64,000 bases of DNA from Chitinophagaceae bacterium (GTDB lineage Bacteria; Bacteroidota; Bacteroidia; Chitinophagales; Chitinophagaceae), in assembly GCA_016713965.1 (NCBI GenBank), contig JADJOC010000002.1, positions 354,001 to 418,000 on the forward strand, written 5' to 3'. Positions 33,889 through 42,235 of the stretch are shown here, in pieces. The translations under genes and the position numbers were made by a program. A model generated the notes under the pieces. That model searched no databases and had not been told where the DNA came from. It saw only the letters and a list, made by a program, of their open reading frames with translations. How positions within the stretch are numbered: position 1 is the stretch's first letter; each line of letters opens with the position of its first letter.

Positions 33889-36546
33889 TTATTCTTTTAT
33901 AATTTTTACTTTTTCAATAATATTTCCTTTTTCATCTTTTAATTGTATAATGTAGGTACCAGCAGCCAGGGCTGATAAGGATATTTGTTTTTTATTAAGG
34001 CCTGTTTCAACATTTACCTGATAATTTCCTACTCTTTTACCGATTATGTCAAATACTTCTGCTGATAACAACTGCTTTTTATCTGCCACTATTTCAATAT
34101 TAAAATTTGACCGTGTAGGATTTGGGAATGTTTTTGTAACCATTACTGATTTGCCCTCAACTTTTAAGGCTACAATATTCGAATAGTTGAATGTATTATC
34201 ATTATCAACTATTTTCAAACGATAGTAGTTATACCCGGGATATGGCGATTTATCTGCCAGGTCATAATTATTGGTTGTATTACTATTATTTCCTTTTGAA
34301 GCTATTGTGGCGAAATAAGAAAAACTGTTTCCATCAATACTTTTTTCTATAATAAACTCTTTGGTATTTATTTCCTGGGCTGTTTTCCAATTTAAAACAG
34401 CTTGCCCATTATTGATGTTTCCTGTAAAAGACAGTAAAGAAACAGGTAAAATTGATGAGCCGCTGATTGCTAATGTGAAAGCCGCTTTTGTATTTCTAAG
34501 CCCATCTACATAAATAAGATAATTGGTATTAGCAGCAAGGCCGTTGATTGTAGCTAATGCGCCATTAGTGGTAAATGTCCTGCAAGCTACCGGTGCAGGA
34601 TATGCCTGGCCTGCCGGGCAGCTATTGGCCTGGTATAATGATAACCTTACTCCAGCTGTTGCACAATCAGTCTCAACAGAAGCCGGGGTGGTAGAATAAC
34701 CGCTAACATTAATTTCTAAATCTCCACCGCTATTACTGGTTTTCATAGCATAATAAGCGTTGTTAGTAACGTGTGTACCTGTGGCAGCACAGTTTATGGC
34801 CGTGTATTGAGGATCAACAAACTTATTACTGGTAGTATGTACAAGATCAAATGCCACTAAAGTATTATTAGGAGTTGCGATTGCAGGAAAAACTCCAGGA
34901 CAATTGTCATTAGCCGGTACACTAGTAGCTAAAGGTGTCATTTCCACACTGGATAGCGCACAAAGTCCATAAGTATTATTTTGTGGTGTAATTGTGTATA
35001 GGGCTCCTGCGTACGCAGCAAAGTCCAGCGATTTACGGCTTACGCCATATATAATAGAATAATTCATCAATTTACCAGGGTTGAGTTGGCTTAAAATATT
35101 ACCCTGGAAATCATCATTAATATGCCCGAGATTCAGTGCATGGCCTAACTCATGTAAAATGACAGTTTCCAAATCAAATTGCTGGGTATTAGTTACCGGC
35201 GGGCAAGGGCCGGCAGTAAAATCTACGATGCCTAATGAAACAGCCGGGTTTCTTATAACTATATCAAATTGTGTTTTTTGCACTTCATTTTCATCTAATG
35301 GTAGACACATAGAATTGAAAGAATAACACACTGCCAAAACCCCATCCGGCAATACGGCTGTGCCGGTATTGGTATTATCATACATAATCACATTAAGTCC
35401 GTCTGATGGTGTTATTGCCTGGCTTGTAGTGGTTCCGGCTTCCGTTACATTCAAACCGGCTACTTCTTTCCATGTGGTAAGTGCTCTTTGAAAAGTTACT
35501 TTTGCAGGGTCAGTATCTAAATTAATACCCCCACCATCTGTGCTGGTACTATATAAAATTGAATAACCGCCAAGGCCATCATCATCCATCAGGTTTGACT
35601 CTTTGATTATGGTTATGCCGCTGGTAAACTGGGAAGTAAGAACAGAATATCCTACCTGTAACGGAGATGGAGAGTTTCCCGTAACACCTCCTGCATCCCT
35701 TACCTGGAAAGTGCCTGTGCCTGCCCTACTCGGTACTCTTAAGATGATTTCAGTATCTGTCCATGATTGAACAAGAACAGAATTAAAAGCTACTTCAAAT
35801 GCCGTTCCGCCGTCACCATCATTTGCATCATCAAACAATACTGCAGCAGTACCACCAGGAAGTCCAAAACCTGTACCAGTTATGGTTAGCAGGTTAGTGG
35901 CAGGGTTCAAAGTAGCACCGGCATTGACGGTAGCGGGAGAAAATGAAGTTACAGATGGTGCTAAAACTTTTTGATTATTTTTATCAACAAAAAAATCAGC
36001 ATTGTCTTTCACAGTAACTGGCTGCTTGCCTGTCTTTTTAACTAGTTCCTGGTATAATTGATTTTGTATATTGGCATATCTTGCTAAAGGTGCATTAGCA
36101 GTTTTAGTGGAAAGATCATATTTTAAGCAGCCCTGAGAACTGCTATACACATCATACAACAATGATTGTGTTACCGGAGATTTTAGATTAATAGAATTTG
36201 GGTGACAAAAGAACATACCGACATTTCCTTTTTCTAAAGTCAATAAATCGCTGGCTTCAACACTTTCCAGTCCTACTGAACCCCCAACTGTTAGCACTTC
36301 TATTGTTTGAGAAACATTATTTCCTTTAAATACCTTGTTTACTTCTATAGTGTTACTGGTATAAATCATCGTATGCTGGGGATTCCAGAAACTTTTTTGA
36401 TCAATGACTTTACCTTCTACAATCAAAGATGACTTACTAATTTTTTTATCTATAGAAACTGGGTATAGGGACTGTGCTGTGGCTGCCTGATGTATTGAAA
36501 GAATAGAAAATGAGCAAATAACTAAAACGTGTAATAGTTTTTTCAT
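33889..36546 (-). CDS. secreted metzincin-like metalloprotease with IPT/TIG and T9SS C-terminal domains
   Basis: 885 residues, with a signal peptide ending at AATAQ. About residues 195-305 form an IPT/TIG-type sandwich (TSFSPATVNAGATL, LTITGTGFGLPG). The peptidase domain has HELGHALNLGH at about residue 466 and a Met-turn LMNYS near 492, i.e. a metzincin-like zinc site with Asn where Gly is usual. A bacterial pre-peptidase-like domain and a fibronectin-like stretch (SLLSFTGNINNGQAVLNWKT) follow. The last 80 residues are a type IX secretion sorting domain (FPNPTRSNFNIEI, ending EKVKIIKE). It lies between atpH and atpA with its own terminator, so it looks inserted into the atp cluster. Confidence 0.9.
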   Translation of the reverse strand: MKKLLHVLVICSFSILSIHQAATAQSLYPVSIDKKISKSSLIVEGKVIDQKSFWNPQHTMIYTSNTIEVNKVFKGNNVSQTIEVLTVGGSVGLESVEASDLLTLEKGNVGMFFCHPNSINLKSPVTQSLLYDVYSSSQGCLKYDLSTKTANAPLARYANIQNQLYQELVKKTGKQPVTVKDNADFFVDKNNQKVLAPSVTSFSPATVNAGATLNPATNLLTITGTGFGLPGGTAAVLFDDANDGDGGTAFEVAFNSVLVQSWTDTEIILRVPSRAGTGTFQVRDAGGVTGNSPSPLQVGYSVLTSQFTSGITIIKESNLMDDDGLGGYSILYSTSTDGGGINLDTDPAKVTFQRALTTWKEVAGLNVTEAGTTTSQAITPSDGLNVIMYDNTNTGTAVLPDGVLAVCYSFNSMCLPLDENEVQKTQFDIVIRNPAVSLGIVDFTAGPCPPVTNTQQFDLETVILHELGHALNLGHINDDFQGNILSQLNPGKLMNYSIIYGVSRKSLDFAAYAGALYTITPQNNTYGLCALSSVEMTPLATSVPANDNCPGVFPAIATPNNTLVAFDLVHTTSNKFVDPQYTAINCAATGTHVTNNAYYAMKTSNSGGDLEINVSGYSTTPASVETDCATAGVRLSLYQANSCPAGQAYPAPVACRTFTTNGALATINGLAANTNYLIYVDGLRNTKAAFTLAISGSSILPVSLLSFTGNINNGQAVLNWKTAQEINTKEFIIEKSIDGNSFSYFATIASKGNNSNTTNNYDLADKSPYPGYNYYRLKIVDNDNTFNYSNIVALKVEGKSVMVTKTFPNPTRSNFNIEIVADKKQLLSAEVFDIIGKRVGNYQVNVETGLNKKQISLSALAAGTYIIQLKDEKGNIIEKVKIIKE

Positions 36547-36655
36547 AAAGAATGTTTGAATTAGAAATAAATTAAATTTTACAGTGTGCCGGATAAAGCG
36601 GATAAAAGAGCCAGCTAGAAAATTAGTACTGCAGGCTGAAATTAATAAAATTTTC

Positions 36656-36685
36656 GTATTTAAAATAAATTCTTATTTTAAATAC
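36656..36685. terminator. 13-bp AT-rich hairpin after atpH
   Basis: GTATTTAAAATAA (36656-36668) and TTATTTTAAATAC (36673-36685) pair perfectly around a 4-nt loop. It lies between the atpH stop and the metalloprotease start and may end the atpBEFH transcript. Confidence 0.5.
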
Positions 36686-36738
36686 TGAGATATATAACAT
36701 ATTCGTTATAACGCAGTAGTACTCTATAACAATTAAAA

Positions 36739-37317
36739 CTACCTGATTTTATGGATATAATCGTTATTTAAAAATTGCTTTTTTATATCATTTAAATCTC
36801 TAAGGATACTTGCATCTACCAATTTGCCATCGGTTTCTAAAACAAATCCTCCTATTAAATCTTCATTCACCACTGTTTCCAGTTCAAATCTTTTATCCGG
36901 AGATGCAGTTTTAACTTTCTCTACAATAACATCTCTCATTTCGTCAGTAACTGGTATAGCAGTAGATATTTTTACCTGGTAAATATTTTGCAAAGTATTA
37001 AATTGTGTTATATAGGCATTCGCAATTTCTGGCAGGGAAATTTCTCTTCCTTTTTTTACCAATAAATGTATAAAGGAAGCTGTTGTTTGATTAACCCTGT
37101 CGTTTATAACAGCCTGAATAATTTTTTCTTTTTTATCAGCTTTGATAATCGGGCTGCGTAGTACCGCTACAAAATCAGGATTAGTTTTACAGATTTTATG
37201 CAACCATTTCATATCTGTACTTATGGCATCTAATTGATTTAACTCTGTTGCTAAATCAATTAAGCTTTTGGCGTACCTGGTAGCTAAACGTGGATTGTTC
37301 ATTTTTATAATTTGCAA
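36739..37317 (-). CDS. atpH: ATP synthase F1 subunit delta
   Basis: 192 residues. Stator subunit linking F1 to the b subunits. N-terminal helical domain begins NPRLATRYAKSLIDLATE; the C-terminal part has the conserved DEDLIGGFVLE-like VVNEDLIGGFVLETDGKLVDASI. Fourth gene of atpB-E-F-H; an 8-bp-periodic repeat fills the gap to atpF. Confidence 0.93.
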   Translation of the reverse strand: MQIIKMNNPRLATRYAKSLIDLATELNQLDAISTDMKWLHKICKTNPDFVAVLRSPIIKADKKEKIIQAVINDRVNQTTASFIHLLVKKGREISLPEIANAYITQFNTLQNIYQVKISTAIPVTDEMRDVIVEKVKTASPDKRFELETVVNEDLIGGFVLETDGKLVDASILRDLNDIKKQFLNNDYIHKIR

Positions 37318-37399
37318 ATTAGCAAATATGCAGATGTGCTAATAGTATTGCAATGATAATTTATTTGCAAATTGGCACATAAGCACATTGGCACATTAA
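37314..37399. repeat. 8-bp periodic inverted repeat, atpF-atpH spacer
   Basis: GCAAATTA, GCAAATAT, GCAGATGT, GCTAATAG (37314-37345), then after 18 bp TTTGCAAA, TTGGCACA, TAAGCACA, TTGGCACA, ending at the atpF stop codon. The halves are in inverse orientation. It starts within the first codon of atpH and fills the whole spacer. Confidence 0.7.
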
Positions 37400-37890
37400 T
37401 TAAGTTTTACTTCTTGCGCTAATTGTTTAATATAATTTTCCTGTTCTGCTTTATTGCTTAATTCTTTCCGCAATACTTTTTCACTTACTTCAATCACTAA
37501 TTTTCCTACCTGGTTTTTAATCTCTGTCAATGCAGCCATTTTTTGATGAATAATGGAAGCCTGTGCATCTTCAATTATTTTAGCAGCGGCCTCTTTTGCC
37601 TGGCTCTTTGCTTCAGTTATCATCTTTTCTTTAGTTTCTTTTGCTTCTCTAAGCATTTGAGCCCTTTCCTCCCTTGCCTTTACAAGCAGGGTTTCATTTT
37701 CATTTTTAAGAGTTGCCATCTCTGCTTTTATTCTTTCAGCAGAAGCAATGGAATCAGCAATATTTTTTTCTCTTTCATTTAACCCCTTAATTATTGCTGG
37801 CCATGCAAATTTTCTCAAAATAAAAAATACTAATAAAAAAGCTATCAGTATCCACACAAATAATCCTAAATCGGGAGTAAGTAATTGCAT
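37396..37890 (-). CDS. atpF: ATP synthase F0 subunit b
   Basis: 164 residues. The N-terminal membrane helix (LFVWILIAFLLVFFILRKFAW) is followed by a long charged helix of the peripheral stalk (AERIKAEMATLKNENETLLV). Complete. Its stop codon borders the 8-bp repeat and its start is followed by a heptad array. Confidence 0.95.
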   Translation of the reverse strand: MQLLTPDLGLFVWILIAFLLVFFILRKFAWPAIIKGLNEREKNIADSIASAERIKAEMATLKNENETLLVKAREERAQMLREAKETKEKMITEAKSQAKEAAAKIIEDAQASIIHQKMAALTEIKNQVGKLVIEVSEKVLRKELSNKAEQENYIKQLAQEVKLN

Positions 37891-37910
37891 ATAATTATGT
37901 ATTTAAAATT

Positions 37911-37997
37911 ATGAGAGGATAAAAATAAAATGTGAAAATTATTAAATATCTTTTATTTCTCACATTTATCATTTCACTTGTCACATATCACATTTTT
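37911..37997. repeat. inverted heptad arrays, atpE-atpF spacer
   Basis: ATGAGAG, GATAAAA, ATAAAAT, GTGAAAA (37911-37938), then TTTCTCA, CATTTAT, CATTTCA, CTTGTCA, CATATCA, CATTTTT (37956-37997). The two halves are inverse families (GTGAAAA versus TTTTCAC) and can fold. Confidence 0.75.
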
Positions 37998-38060
37998 TTA
38001 AAATACTGCATCTTTGGCCCTGTGCGTAGGATGCAGTATTCTTTGTGGAAGATGTTATAA

Positions 38061-38309
38061 TTATAACACCATTGCCAAAAATCCTACGATAATAGCAAAC
38101 AGCGCTGCACCTTCTACCAATGCTGCTGCAAGGATCATGTTTGCACGAATGTCATTAGCTGCTTCAGGCTGGCGGGCAATACCTTCTACTGCTCCTTTAC
38201 CAATCTGGCCAATACCCAAACCTGCACCTATAGCTGCCAAACCTGCACCTATAGCACCGCCTGCATTTGCCCAAGGGACTTCACTTAAAATAATGTTTAA
38301 TAAACTCAT
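38061..38309 (-). CDS. atpE: ATP synthase F0 subunit c
   Basis: 82 residues, two membrane helices. Glycine-rich helix GAIGAGLAAIGAGLGIGQIG, the loop ARQPEA, and the ion-carrying Glu in ILAAALVEGAALFAII. The residues around this Glu do not show the polar ligands of Na+-type rings, so a proton-driven enzyme is likely. Confidence 0.96.
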   Translation of the reverse strand: MSLLNIILSEVPWANAGGAIGAGLAAIGAGLGIGQIGKGAVEGIARQPEAANDIRANMILAAALVEGAALFAIIVGFLAMVL

Positions 38310-38348
38310 ACTTCTGGTTTTATATTGATTAAAAAATATACACTTAAT

Positions 38349-38423
38349 TGTGAGAGGTGAAAGGATAAACGTGAAATTACCGGACGTTAATTTAATTCAC
38401 TTCTCAGATTTCACTTTTCACGC
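38349..38423. repeat. inverted heptad arrays, atpB-atpE spacer
   Basis: TGTGAGA, GGTGAAA, GGATAAA, CGTGAAA (38349-38376) and TTCACTT, CTCAGAT, TTCACTT, TTCACGC (38396-38423), in inverse orientation. The second half contains the atpB stop codon (38418-38420). Confidence 0.8.
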
Positions 38424-39542
38424 CACGACTGCTGGTTCGTTATGATGATGATGATCTCCTTCATGATGCTCCCCTTCAAATGCCTGGCCGATAAATACTG
38501 CTGTAAGGTTAGTAAAGATAAATGCCTGTAAAAAAGCTACTAAAATTTCTATCATATAAATAAATACCGTAAACCCGATAGATACAGGAGATGCCCCCCA
38601 TCCTATGGCCGGATTTAACTGGCCGAAAATAAATATTAAAGAAACAAGGCAGATGATAATAATATGACCTGCAACCATATTGGCAAACAAACGAATAATT
38701 AATGAAAAGGGCTTAATAAAAATACCTAAAAACTCTACGGGTATTAGAATCACTTTTACAAATCCGGGCACACCGGGCGGGTTAAAAATATGACCCCAGA
38801 AATGTTTATTGGTGCTAAAAAGTATAACTATAAAAGAAATAATTCCCAGCAATGCAGTAAAAGCAATATTACCTGTAACATTGGCCGTACCAGGAATTAA
38901 CCCAAAAATATTGTTGATTAAAATAAAGAAAAATACAGTTAATAAATAAGGCAGGTATTTATTTGCTTTGTGGCCCAAATTTGGCTTAGCCACCTCATCC
39001 CTTACAAAAGTTATCACAGCTTCTATCGCATTTTGCTTGCCTTTGGGTGCTGTGGTTACACCATGTCCTTTTGCATATTTTCTGGCAATTGCTATCAGCA
39101 GCCAAACTAAAATAAACAAGGCAATAAACATCTGAACTACATTTCTTGTAAGAGAAAAATCATATACTTTAACTGCAGGGTCTGTAGGAATAATTTTACC
39201 TTCTACCACTTTATACCCGTTAACTTCTTTGTGACCATGCTCAAAAGCTGATGACATAAAAACAGAAAAGCCTTTTTGCGGAGAATATAATATAACAGGT
39301 AAAGGTATAGTAACGGGCTTATGCTCACCGGTTTTAGTGGTATAGCTAAAAAAGTGAAATTCATGCGCATCCATAATATGCTCAAAAATTACATTTTTGG
39401 CATTAAAACCCTGCTTTTTTTCTGTAGTGTGCTCTTCATTGCTATTGTGTTCATTCTGCTGCGCTTTTGCATTAAATGAAAAAACAAGCAGAATTATGCT
39501 AAAAACCGCTGCCAGTAAAGATTTTATACGTTTTATTGCCAT
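38418..39542 (-). CDS. atpB: ATP synthase F0 subunit a
   Basis: 374 residues, the long Bacteroidota form with an N-terminal signal segment (LLAAVFSIILLVFSFNAKAQ) and a periplasmic extension containing HIMDAHEFHFFSY. The conserved channel Arg is in SLIIRLFANMVAGHIII. A His-rich C-terminal tail (GEHHEGDHHHHNEP) follows the last helix (AFIFTNLTAVFIGQAF). First gene of the atpBEFH group; atpI/atpZ-like genes are not adjacent upstream. Confidence 0.96.
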   Translation of the reverse strand: MAIKRIKSLLAAVFSIILLVFSFNAKAQQNEHNSNEEHTTEKKQGFNAKNVIFEHIMDAHEFHFFSYTTKTGEHKPVTIPLPVILYSPQKGFSVFMSSAFEHGHKEVNGYKVVEGKIIPTDPAVKVYDFSLTRNVVQMFIALFILVWLLIAIARKYAKGHGVTTAPKGKQNAIEAVITFVRDEVAKPNLGHKANKYLPYLLTVFFFILINNIFGLIPGTANVTGNIAFTALLGIISFIVILFSTNKHFWGHIFNPPGVPGFVKVILIPVEFLGIFIKPFSLIIRLFANMVAGHIIIICLVSLIFIFGQLNPAIGWGASPVSIGFTVFIYMIEILVAFLQAFIFTNLTAVFIGQAFEGEHHEGDHHHHNEPAVVA

Positions 39543-39562
39543 GTAAACCTCTAATTTTGGCG

Positions 39563-39570
39563 CAAAGATA
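39563..39570 (-). promoter_or_regulatory. -7 box TATCTTTG of atpB
   Basis: TAnnTTTG match, 20 nt upstream of the atpB ATG on the minus strand. The -33 TTTG found is too close (12 bp). Confidence 0.5.
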
Positions 39571-39630
39571 AGGTGTTTGCTACAAAATTTAAGAATGAAG
39601 AAAAAGGAATTTTAGGAATTTGCCAAGGTA

Positions 39631-40116
39631 TTAATCTAACCCCATTTCTTTGCGGAGTATTTTAATCTTTTCCAATTCTATTACATCAATTTGGTCTTTG
39701 GGACGATTGACAGCTTTCTTATTAGCAATAAGGTGGTTAATATGAAGAAAGGGAATCTTTACATTTTCTATTTCAGCAATGGTAGCAAATCTATGGCATT
39801 CATCAAATGATAAACCTTCAAGACCTTTCATAGAAATTAATATATCGAGTACTATTCCATTGCTAATATAAAAATTTGTCCACCCTGGAATAAATTGCAT
39901 TTCTTCCCACGATAAATCTTCATATCCAAAAATTTTCATAGCACTCCCAAGATTTTTTCTATTTTGGATTTCATCTTTAATCCATATATGTAAAATACCC
40001 TCAAATCTTTTAAATCCGTGAATATGAGTTGCCATATCACCTACCATTAAATATTTTACTTCATTACCAGATAGAGATTTCCAAAAATTTACTAAATCTT
40101 CGTCAAATATATCCAT
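39631..40116 (-). CDS. nucleotidyltransferase-fold protein with degenerate active site
   Basis: 161 residues. The layout follows small NTase-fold proteins of Bacteroidota (YxxVGGxAxxxHGxxRxTxDxDxW): here KYLMVGDMATHIHGFKRFEG then ILHIWI. The usual GG is GD and the usual metal-binding Asp-x-Asp after 'RTTG' is replaced by ILH, so nucleotide transfer is doubtful. The C-terminal half (FDECHRFATIAEIENVKIPFLHI, then RPKDQIDVIELEKI) is conserved. It is 3 bp downstream of a small gene, forming a two-gene module reminiscent of MNT/HEPN or AbiEii-type toxin-antitoxin pairs, but identity as a toxin or antitoxin is not shown. Confidence 0.65.
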   Translation of the reverse strand: MDIFDEDLVNFWKSLSGNEVKYLMVGDMATHIHGFKRFEGILHIWIKDEIQNRKNLGSAMKIFGYEDLSWEEMQFIPGWTNFYISNGIVLDILISMKGLEGLSFDECHRFATIAEIENVKIPFLHINHLIANKKAVNRPKDQIDVIELEKIKILRKEMGLD

Positions 40117-40119
40117 GTA

Positions 40120-40329
40120 TTACTCCTGAATTTTTGCGTGTATGACTTTTGCATTCCTTAGCATGATATTTATCCTCATCAGCTTTGTAAAAAGCTTGAA
40201 TTTTTCTGTATCTGATAAAAGTATCGACTCTATAATCCTTGCTTTTTCGGCAGATTCATAATATGCCTGCTCTTCATTCACAGCACTTGGTTTTTCATTA
40301 TTTTTCATATAATAATCTTTATTGGTCAT
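40120..40329 (-). CDS. small partner of the NTase-fold protein
   Basis: 69 residues, mainly helical and charged, ending LFTKLMRINIMLRNAKVIHAKIQE. No DNA-binding motif is evident. Paired with the NTase-fold gene at 3-bp spacing. Short proteins ending in a similar 'MLRxNxxLKKAxITHK' helix precede such NTase genes in related bacteria as far as I recall. Function unknown. Confidence 0.6.
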   Translation of the reverse strand: MTNKDYYMKNNEKPSAVNEEQAYYESAEKARIIESILLSDTEKFKLFTKLMRINIMLRNAKVIHAKIQE

Positions 40330-40371
40330 ATCCGCAAATTACTAATTTTTTTGGTAAAAAATAAAGGATTT

Positions 40372-42145
40372 TTACTGCTTTTGAAATTGCATATTATACA
40401 GCTGGTAATAAAATCCCTGTAGTGCAAGAAGCTCTTCATGGGTACCCGTTTCTTTAATTTCACCTTTATCTAAAACCACTATTTTATCTGCTTTGCGGAT
40501 AGTGCTTAGCCTGTGGGCAATAACAATGGAAGTCCTGTTAGTGATTAATTTATTTATAGCATTTTGTACCAGCAATTCGCTTTCTGTATCTACACTGGAG
40601 GTAGCTTCATCTAAAATCAGGATGGAAGGATTGTATAACAATGCCCTCACAAAAGATATTAACTGGCGCTGGCCTAATGATAGCGTGGCGCCCCTTTCCA
40701 TTACATTGTAATGATAGTTACCTGGTAATTTCATAATAAAATCATGTATGCCAATCATTTTCGCTGCCCTTTGTACTTCTTCCATAGTAATAACCGAATT
40801 GCGCAATGTAATATTTTCATATACAGTGCCGCTAAAAAGAAAAACATCCTGCAGTACTACACCAATTTTACTTCTTAGTGCATAAATATCATATTCATTA
40901 ATGCCTAAACCGTCAATTTTTATTGTGCCTTTTTGTATAGTGTACAATTTATTTATCAGACTGGTAATAGACGTTTTGCCACTGCCTGTATGCCCTACTA
41001 TGGCCAAAGTTTTACCGGCATTGATAGAAAAAGATATATTTTTTAAAACATATTGCTCTTTAAGATAAGCAAACCATACCTGGTTAAATTCAATATCACC
41101 ATTTATTTGACCAGGGATAATGCGGCCTGTATTATTAATAGTATCCTTATTATCCAAAACCTTAAAAACCCTTTCGCTGGCAATCATCCCCATTTGCAAT
41201 ACATTAAATTTATCTGCTATTACCCTTAATGGCCTGAATAAAAGATTTAAACATAAAATAAAAGAAGTGATGGTACCTGCCGCATCAGCACTTTCCCGGG
41301 CTGCCGCCCACCAGACTAACAACCCTAAAGAAAATGCCAAAATTAATTCTACAACCGGAAAAAAAACAGAGTAGGCAAATATGGCTTTTATATTAGCGTT
41401 GCGATGTTCTTTATTAATGGTATTAAATTTTGCAGCTTCCCTCTCTTCTGCAGCAAATGCCTGCACTATTGATATGCCGGTAATATGCTCCTGCACAAAA
41501 GCATTAAGGCTTGCCACGGCATTGCGTACCTTAATAAATGATTTATTTACGCTTTCTTTAAAATAATATGTGGCAATTATTAAAAAAGGAAAAGGGGCGA
41601 GGCAAATTAATGTTAGCCTCCAATCTACAAAAAACATGTAAGTTATTATGGAAATAATGGAAAGCAAATCTGCAATAATAGGTATTAAACCATCACTAAA
41701 AAATATCATTGATAGATTCGATATCATTTATTGTACGGGTAGTTAATGTACCTATAGGCGTAACATCAAATTGAGAAAGATTAAGATGAACAATTTTTTG
41801 GTAAGCTGTTACCCGTAAATCTTTTACTACGCTTTGCCCAAGCGATGATGTTGTAAATGTAAAGTAAAAACGGGTAATGGTTTCTATGAGTAATAATACA
41901 ATTTGTATAATGGTTATTTCAATAATAAACCCGCCTATGCCCTGTATAAAATAGCCCCCGGTATCTTTATTTATACCATCATTTATGGTAACCTGTATAA
42001 GCCATGGCCTTAGCGGTGACATAACCGCTAATACAACGGCTAATACTATTGAAATATAAAATTTTTTCTTGTAAGGGGCTGCAAAATAAAAAACCCTGCG
42101 CAACAGGGATGAATCAAAAATTTTTTTGCCTTCTTTTTCTAACAT
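40372..42145 (-). CDS. ABC transporter, fused permease and ATPase (MsbA/MdlB type; frameshifted)
   Basis: About 591 residues. Exporter half-transporter: six-helix ABC type I permease (YISIVLAVVLAVMSPLRPWL, LNLSQFDVTPIGTLTTRTIND), then an ATPase domain with Walker A IVGHTGSGKTSITSL, Q-loop GVVLQDVFLFSG, a diverged signature ATLSLGQRQLISF and Walker B SILILDEATSSVD, with H-loop IVIAHRLST. One extra T in the T6 run at 41701-41706 breaks the frame at NDIF/SDGLIP. Substrate unknown; lipid or drug export is typical for the family. Confidence 0.93.
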
Positions 42146-42149
42146 ATTG

Positions 42150-42157
42150 CAAAGGTA
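42150..42157 (-). promoter_or_regulatory. -7 box TACCTTTG of the ABC transporter gene
   Basis: Exact TAnnTTTG match that ends 4 nt before the ATG at 42145, implying a leaderless transcript. Confidence 0.5.
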
Positions 42158-42195
42158 AGGAGCCTGTTAGTAGGGAATTAAAAATATGACAAAAC

Positions 42196-42225
42196 CAAAG
42201 GCAATAAATAATTATATTGCCTTTG
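42196..42225 (-). terminator. terminator after the caspase-like gene
   Basis: CAAAGGCAATA (42196-42206) pairs with TATTGCCTTTG (42215-42225), loop 8 nt, followed on the minus strand by GTTTTGTC. It lies 10 bp after the inferred stop at 42236. Confidence 0.7.
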
Positions 42226-42235
42226 ATTTTCTTTC

